Shown in pieces: positions 4,958-6,190 of a stretch of 6,190 nt of DNA. Each line of letters begins with the position of its first letter. Within the stretch, counting starts at the first letter, position 1. The position numbers were made by a program, and so were the translations under genes. The notes beneath the pieces are model-generated. The model did no database searches. It was given only the letters and a program-made list of their open reading frames with translations, and had not been told where the DNA came from. Location: contig JAITBJ010000030.1 in NCBI GenBank assembly GCA_031283665.1, positions 1 to 6,190 of the forward strand, read 5' to 3'. This stretch comes from Candidatus Opitulatrix cubana (GTDB lineage: Bacteria > Actinomycetota > Actinomycetes > Actinomycetales > Bifidobacteriaceae).

Positions 4958-6190
4958 TTAATTTGCTAATGCACCCATAGGGTCATTGTTTGCCAATGCT
5001 CCCATAGGGTCCCAGGGCGGCAAAACTATAGGCTCTGTTTCTAGCCCCTCTAAGGTTTTACTTGTTAAATGGCTTTTATGAACCGCCACTTCGAATACAT
5101 ATTCATCAAACCAAGCATCTTGCATAATAAAGAAGCCATTATCTCCTCTATCTACGCCCCACGAGTTTTCCACTCTCCACCGCGTAGGATTGCCCTTGCT
5201 ATCTAAATCTACACCTGTGAAAAGCATAGCGTGAGTCATTTTAGAATCGCCGAATCTCACACGCTGCTCTTTAGTTAGTTCAATATCCATATCGTAAATA
5301 TCAGAATACTCAAAAAGATCTGTAGCCCATTTCCCACCAGCTCTGTCTATTTGCTGACTCACATCACAGCCGAACCAAACAGGATGACCTTTTTGCAAAC
5401 TTTTTAGAGTTGCCGCTTTTATATCTGACATTGGAATGTTTAAATACTCTGTCTGAGTGGCACCAACCACATTTCCTAAATAATCAACTGTGATAAGCTG
5501 ACCCCTTGGATGCTCTGCTCGTGGATCATCAACTAGGCATACAAAATCGTCAACTGGCACAGTCACATATTTTGTGAAAAACTCTTTTGGTGTCATAAAT
5601 CCATCATTATGAAACTCCCCATTGTCATCTTTCCATTTAAACTCAATAGTCACTGGAGGAGAGCCTAAATGCATAGACAAAATCCTATGAACCTGTGTAA
5701 CACAATTATCTTTAAAGTCTTTTATAATTTTGTGATCTTCATTTTCTGAAACCATAGTTCTAATTTGCAGCGCTGCATTTCTCAAAAACTTTTTCAAAAT
5801 CCTATTCATTTTATCCGTGTTCATAGATGTGAATGTTTCAGGCATATTAACTTTTGGCACTACTCCATATTTTTGACAAATATTTATCGCCATATGCCAT
5901 TGACCTCCATCTTGCATCACTTTTTCTAGCAAGTATGAAACTGTTCTATCTGTTTCAGACAAATGAGCTGTCTGCTCAATAGCCTCTAAAAAATAATTCA
6001 CTCTTTCTAATTTGTCGTAAAACATTATAAAGTTTTGCGAGATTTCAAAGTTTTTTACATCTATAGTTTTTCTAATTTCGCTTCTAAACAAATTAGTAAT
6101 AGCAAAAATCCAGCATCTGCCTGACTGCCCTTGAGATGTAGCATTCCAATCATCTAATCTAAGCGCTACATCTGCATCAAGCGTCATAGA
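4958..6190 (-). CDS. pepC: C1B cysteine aminopeptidase, PepC/bleomycin hydrolase type (5' end outside window)
   Basis: PepC is a cytosolic, usually hexameric, papain-fold aminopeptidase that trims peptides from the N-terminus. The frame is open to the right edge: the ATG at 6187 is preceded in frame by a Ser codon, and family length (~440-450) implies roughly 40-50 residues are missing, so that ATG is not taken as the start. Numbering from it, the active site is complete: oxyanion Gln19 and catalytic Cys25 in SQGQSGRCWIFA, His319 in KMTHAMLFTGV, and Asn341 in VENSWG. Other family blocks are VWFGCDVSQQIDR (270-282) and DEYVFEVAVHKSHL (361-374). The C-terminal arm carries the family ending PIVLPPWDPMGALA, but then repeats it: PWDPMGALANNDPMGALAN. 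In this family the extreme C-terminus lies in the active-site cleft and determines aminopeptidase action, so this extension is notable. It is the first visible gene of the minus-strand unit, 11 bases before ffh. Confidence 0.95.
   Translation of the reverse strand, partial: SMTLDADVALRLDDWNATSQGQSGRCWIFAITNLFRSEIRKTIDVKNFEISQNFIMFYDKLERVNYFLEAIEQTAHLSETDRTVSYLLEKVMQDGGQWHMAINICQKYGVVPKVNMPETFTSMNTDKMNRILKKFLRNAALQIRTMVSENEDHKIIKDFKDNCVTQVHRILSMHLGSPPVTIEFKWKDDNGEFHNDGFMTPKEFFTKYVTVPVDDFVCLVDDPRAEHPRGQLITVDYLGNVVGATQTEYLNIPMSDIKAATLKSLQKGHPVWFGCDVSQQIDRAGGKWATDLFEYSDIYDMDIELTKEQRVRFGDSKMTHAMLFTGVDLDSKGNPTRWRVENSWGVDRGDNGFFIMQDAWFDEYVFEVAVHKSHLTSKTLEGLETEPIVLPPWDPMGALANNDPMGALAN
4961..5011 (-). 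repeat. pepC: 27-base in-frame tandem duplication at the end of pepC
   Basis: Two 24-base blocks, 5011-4988 and 4984-4961 on the minus strand, are repeated with a 27-base period. They encode Asp-Pro-Met-Gly-Ala-Leu-Ala-Asn twice. Aligned, they match at 21 of 24 bases. The three differences (GGA/GGT, TTG/TTA, AAC/AAT) are all third positions and all synonymous. The second copy runs straight into the TAA stop at 4960-4958. Confidence 0.95.

Noticed and set aside
6185..6187. ATG at 6187 as the true start of pepC
   Set aside because: Only 24 residues would precede the catalytic Cys, whereas the family has about 65-75; the frame remains open beyond this ATG to the window edge.
1..6190. Mobile element, CRISPR, toxin-antitoxin, defence system or tRNA genes
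   Set aside because: All sequence is accounted for by five housekeeping-type genes; no repeats other than the two small coding duplications, no tRNA-like folds and no transposase motifs were seen.

Overview
The window is an AT-rich stretch (GC in the mid to upper 30s by eye) made up almost entirely of protein-coding housekeeping genes. Two genes run on the plus strand: the 3' part of gyrA and a small two-helix membrane protein of the DUF3566 family. Three genes run on the minus strand: a 5'-truncated pepC-type C1B cysteine peptidase, then ffh, then dxs. The two groups converge tail to tail. Only about 11 bases lie outside coding sequence, between pepC and ffh. No RNA gene, insertion sequence, CRISPR array, promoter or credible terminator was found.

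The host is most likely a low-GC actinobacterium. A DUF3566 membrane protein directly after gyrA is a typical actinobacterial arrangement. The GyrA C-terminal domain reads much like the mycobacterial one, and the Ffh tail ends in the GNPAKQA type of motif seen in that phylum. A bleomycin-hydrolase-like PepC, a DXS and a compact AT-rich layout would suit a bifidobacterial relative, possibly a host-associated one with a reduced genome. That lineage guess is inference; I ran no search.

Layout: gyrA C-terminal half (1-1211, open at the left edge) overlaps the DUF3566 gene (1201-1563) by 11 bases, with a good ribosome binding site inside gyrA. The DUF3566 gene overlaps the end of dxs (1544-3397, minus) by 20 bases in antisense. 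dxs overlaps the end of ffh (3390-4946, minus) by 8 bases (ATGCGTGA). ffh starts 11 bases after the stop of pepC (4958-6190, minus, open at the right edge). The minus-strand trio looks like one transcription unit, pepC-ffh-dxs, although the three products (peptide breakdown, membrane protein targeting, isoprenoid precursor synthesis) have no shared pathway.

I see no new defence, mobile or biosynthetic system here. The most interesting signal is small. The C-terminal arm of PepC, which in this family lies in the active-site cleft and sets aminopeptidase specificity, has been duplicated in frame as a 27-base tandem repeat. The two copies differ only at three synonymous third positions, which suggests that both are kept at the protein level. 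A second, 12-base tandem repeat lengthens the lysine-rich tail of Ffh.
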